Source: an uncultured Eubacteriales bacterium (GTDB lineage: Bacteria > Bacillota > Clostridia > Oscillospirales > Acutalibacteraceae). Taken from it: 7,030 bases of DNA. Positions within the stretch are counted from its first letter, which is position 1, and every line of letters starts with the position of its first letter. The position numbers and the translations under genes are program-made. Shown in pieces: positions 6,001 to 7,030 of this stretch. The stretch is from NCBI GenBank assembly GCA_934444895.1, contig CAKSDA010000082.1, positions 1-7,030 on the forward strand. The letters run 5' to 3'. Under the pieces are notes generated by a model that was not told the origin of the DNA, made no database searches, and saw only the letters and a list, made by a program, of their open reading frames with translations.

Positions 6001-7030
6001 CTGTTTTAATGAATAATAGGTTCCTTTATTTATATTTGATAAAGAATCTACCTCAAAGTTCTGCGGTATTACCGCTATATTTTTAAGAAAAGCGGCATTT
6101 TCTGAAGTATAGTCTTCAAGCAAATATTTAAAGGTTATTTTATAACCGGTAAATATCTTAAGTCCGGTAATATTTCTGTAAATTGCGTTATGTTGTGATG
6201 ATATGCAAAGAGATTTTTCCCCTGAATATGCCTTATCTGCCGTAATTGCGGCGCCCAGCCATTCACCGGTTGAGGTGCTGAACCAGCCCTCAGGCAAATC
6301 TTCGTTTTTCATATCTGTTCCGGCGGCGTATTTTTCAAAGGTTCCGTCGTCAGTATCATTATTCTTTAAAAAGTTGTAATTGTAAGCTACAGCGGCATAT
6401 TTATCCACTTCGGCTGCATCTTCAAGTTCAAGGGTTGTATTTGTGGATACATCGATATCTTTATACTGCCATGCCCTGAAATGAACTCCCGGGAGCAGAG
6501 TATCGTTCGCCACTAAATCTATGGTATTTTTTTCGGTATTACCGTTTACGGTTACAGGGCAAATATTGCTTTCACTGTATGGGACACACTCGCTGATTTT
6601 ATAAAGTCCCATACTGTCAATATACATACTGTCAGTTTTTGAAGAATAGCAGAAAAATGCTTTAACTGAAGTTTCGCTGCCGGTATTAAATACTACCTGC
6701 TTTGTAATCCATTTTCCCTGTCCTGTTGCGTATATTGAATTGCGTCCCAATATTCCGGTTGAATCCGACGCTCCGCCGTTATGCTTGGGAGTTGCGCTGC
6801 CGGCATAAATGCAGGCTTCGTCCATTCGGTTGGTGTTTTCTTCGGAATATGTATCCATATAATAGCTGAACACCAGTACATAATCTGTATTCTGCGAAAG
6901 ACCGCTTACGGTTCTGTAAAATCCGTTATATCTTGAGTTTGATTTTAAGGATTTTTGGCCCGCTTCCGCCTTATCGGTTGAAACGGTGATGGCCGGCCAA
7001 TCGGTATTATCCGATGTTGCCGCATACCAC
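3067..7030 (-). CDS. Large multimodular secreted-type glycoside hydrolase, clan GH-A-like (N-terminus outside window)
   Basis: The frame is open to the right edge, giving 1,320 residues (Trp at 7027-7029 counted as 1); the stop is TAA at 3067-3069. The true start and any signal peptide are not visible. Modules: A, 1-147, B, 228-397, and C, 404-587, are jelly-roll carbohydrate-binding-like units, each ending in YID(S/N); 148-227 is an unassigned linker or small domain; 597-772 is an unknown module with GHSIRVDD, QGLRSK and AVEYGT; 775-1192 resembles a (beta/alpha)8 barrel; 1198-1298 resembles the C-terminal beta domain of GH30/GH39/GH51-type enzymes; and 1299-1320 is a strongly acidic tail. 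Candidate catalytic residues are Glu957 in LLPFTEPSYE (acid/base) and Glu1085 in FWVDEFGSS (nucleophile), 128 residues apart, with SQHQYA (His1037, Tyr1039) between them and WALFDQLW (from Trp1126) after them. This suggests a retaining enzyme, but family and substrate are not assignable by eye. No dockerin, SLH or LPXTG is seen at the C-terminus. Confidence 0.88.
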   Translation of the reverse strand, partial: WYAATSDNTDWPAITVSTDKAEAGQKSLKSNSRYNGFYRTVSGLSQNTDYVLVFSYYMDTYSEENTNRMDEACIYAGSATPKHNGGASDSTGILGRNSIYATGQGKWITKQVVFNTGSETSVKAFFCYSSKTDSMYIDSMGLYKISECVPYSESNICPVTVNGNTEKNTIDLVANDTLLPGVHFRAWQYKDIDVSTNTTLELEDAAEVDKYAAVAYNYNFLKNNDTDDGTFEKYAAGTDMKNEDLPEGWFSTSTGEWLGAAITADKAYSGEKSLCISSQHNAIYRNITGLKIFTGYKITFKYLLEDYTSENAAFLKNIAVIPQNFEVDSLSNINKGTYYSLKQFNESNGSCSNGDWKTAEIDFVTDNDRDVKFSLLYNFNTGTDSHLYIDNFSIEECASAVNNGFVYGNFENGSATGWNPTAQSISITPSSDVTMSGNYCGKITSTETFKNVYAAPVAVKKGFTYKFSFMVNLKDYDSTAYFDFAVTENGKHNNLIYNAPTTSNPELVNAYGTFETVSGTRIKSFNIYNYNSCTSKKDNTSNVIGKGENFVVTITYTAEKDTTACLSLMLNAASTIYIDNYKVTATKTDSVILNDLFEYRGHSIRVDDDNTQGLRSKTAISKKFLCSGNEYGLRAVEYGTIAIRKDLVGGKELIVDKDQNTTNGVVGRKGVAYSIDDSIDHVFTTEEKSIVFTGVLIGINDRYLNSNYCIRPYAILENGSGTQGIYYGDITEASVVGVAKIAYNAKKSDGSFAETKAVRDFLYTHFINTDTYVDTSITVKNNSAPLSTSFLGMNATVYHCFAFMNDDYGRAYNGMQIATEMDRLKESGIASVRSMIPSQYAWNSQTNSWDWDSENMQAVYKWAKELAKRDISIIWNVGWYITFYQNDFDSSSANDILCGASYLYGDGSDIYGESADLTNPTRIQKASRRYGEWASQLLLALRQRGIYNSEYLLPFTEPSYETETKPQGEYADTYIEMVKGLNDVLESKGIRNDYKIVGPNQFVWRNSSGTGTMIDYYLTYIENHPEYDGIIDILSQHQYAKGTSGNTKYDIDDETYYADYYDSFHSGYRSVLDRHNFAGDFWVDEFGSSSPNLTSRENHRNGNVMVQNAVAVASGMNNGLERIMCWALFDQLWPNHTSTGGEFIDGVHATGFAPRLISHNTRNDYNISNGGQYLGGYTPYVNYYGFGLLARLLGSRKGGKIFETTVSTSSGVYASCTQRDDGKYAVLVINTKSAAQNIKLNMEKSVTTSIKRYQYNPKYVVQNEDAKQILSDVEILPAENNFMDSIPSMSFAIYVFGKGGEDSFLDVTEDVDDPLIDMNE
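3454..4707 (-). other. Catalytic barrel region of the hydrolase
   Basis: Visible residues 775-1192. Successive strand-helix units can be read: SFLGMNATVYH; SGIASVRSM followed by YAWN and WDWDSENMQAVYKWAKEL; DISIIWNVGWY; YLLPFTEP with Glu957 (4159-4161); YKIVGPNQF; DILSQHQYA; FWVDEFGS with Glu1085 (3775-3777); and RIMCWALFDQLW. The order acid/base, then H-x-Y, then nucleophile E-F-G, then Trp is characteristic of clan GH-A. The Asn normally before the acid/base Glu is Thr here. Confidence 0.65.
4714..5241 (-). other. Uncharacterised module between the binding modules and the catalytic barrel
   Basis: Residues 597-772 of the visible hydrolase. Key stretches are GHSIRVDDDNTQGLRSK, AVEYGTIAIRK, KSIVFTGVLIGI, YCIRPYAIL and IYYGDIT. 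I know this layout from many large extracellular proteins of Clostridia, where it recurs beside binding and catalytic modules, but I know of no demonstrated function. It is probably an all-beta domain (inference from alternating hydrophobic residues). Confidence 0.5.
5269..7030 (-). repeat. Three diverged carbohydrate-binding-like modules in the hydrolase
   Basis: Protein-level repeats, not obvious as DNA repeats. Module A is about 6589-7030 (its beginning is cut off), B about 5839-6348 and C about 5269-5820. A and B align almost without gaps: ITVSTDKAEAGQKSL matches AAITADKAYSGEKSL, and GFYRTVSGL matches AIYRNITGL. B and C share an opening G(T/N)FE, a Trp near the start, SG..(K/C)xxxISS-like cores and a LxDY segment. 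Ends are YIDSMGLYK (A), YIDNFSIEE (B) and YIDNYKVTA (C). This pattern fits CBM4/9-like galactose-binding folds; ligands are unknown. Confidence 0.68.

Noticed and set aside
5756..6016. Plus-strand open frame of 86 codons opposite the hydrolase
   Set aside because: Lies opposite modules B and C, has no recognisable motif or ribosome binding site, and is explained by the codon pattern of the real gene.
6693..6881. Start of the hydrolase at the GTG codon 6871-6873, or a separate small gene here
   Set aside because: The hydrolase frame is open through to base 7029 with sensible protein sequence (DWPAITVSTDKAEAGQ) that aligns with module B, and there is no ribosome binding site at the GTG. The overlapping frame is a shadow.
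1..7030. Mobile element, phage, CRISPR or defence system
   Set aside because: No transposase, integrase, terminal inverted repeats, spacer-repeat pattern or defence-type protein can be read on either strand.

Overview
The window looks like chromosomal DNA from a low-to-moderate GC, spore-forming Gram-positive bacterium, most likely an anaerobic gut-type member of the Clostridia (Ruminococcaceae/Oscillospiraceae-like). This is inferred from AT-rich intergenic DNA, GGAGG-type ribosome binding sites with frequent GTG/TTG starts, a SpoIID-like sporulation gene at the left edge, and a very large multimodular polysaccharide-degrading protein. No taxon can be named from the sequence alone.

All four genes lie on the minus strand, so transcription runs right to left. 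From right to left: (1) 7030 to 3067, the C-terminal 1,320 residues of a giant modular glycoside hydrolase whose N-terminus lies outside the window. It has three related carbohydrate-binding-like modules, an uncharacterised middle module, a clan GH-A-like (beta/alpha)8 barrel, a C-terminal beta domain and an acidic tail. (2) A strong intrinsic terminator at 2974-3014 ends that gene. (3) A near-consensus sigma-A promoter at 2847-2875 starts a two-gene operon: a DUF1015 family protein (1545-2816, probable TTG start) and galE (528-1541, GTG start). They are 3 bases apart, and the galE ribosome binding site lies inside the last codons of the upstream gene. (4) A hairpin at 434-477 closes the operon. 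(5) The first 74 codons of a SpoIID-like membrane-anchored protein (223 to 1) run off the left edge.

The glycoside hydrolase would act outside the cell on plant, mucin or other complex glycans. GalE interconverts UDP-glucose and UDP-galactose, for galactose use or for making surface polysaccharide. Physical proximity alone does not show that the hydrolase and galE share a pathway; the terminator and new promoter between them argue for separate expression.

I see no tRNA, rRNA, CRISPR array, insertion sequence or phage gene. I also see no clear new multi-gene system. The most unusual object is the hydrolase: its family is not assignable by eye, the Asn that usually precedes the clan GH-A acid/base Glu is Thr, and it carries a module of unknown function.
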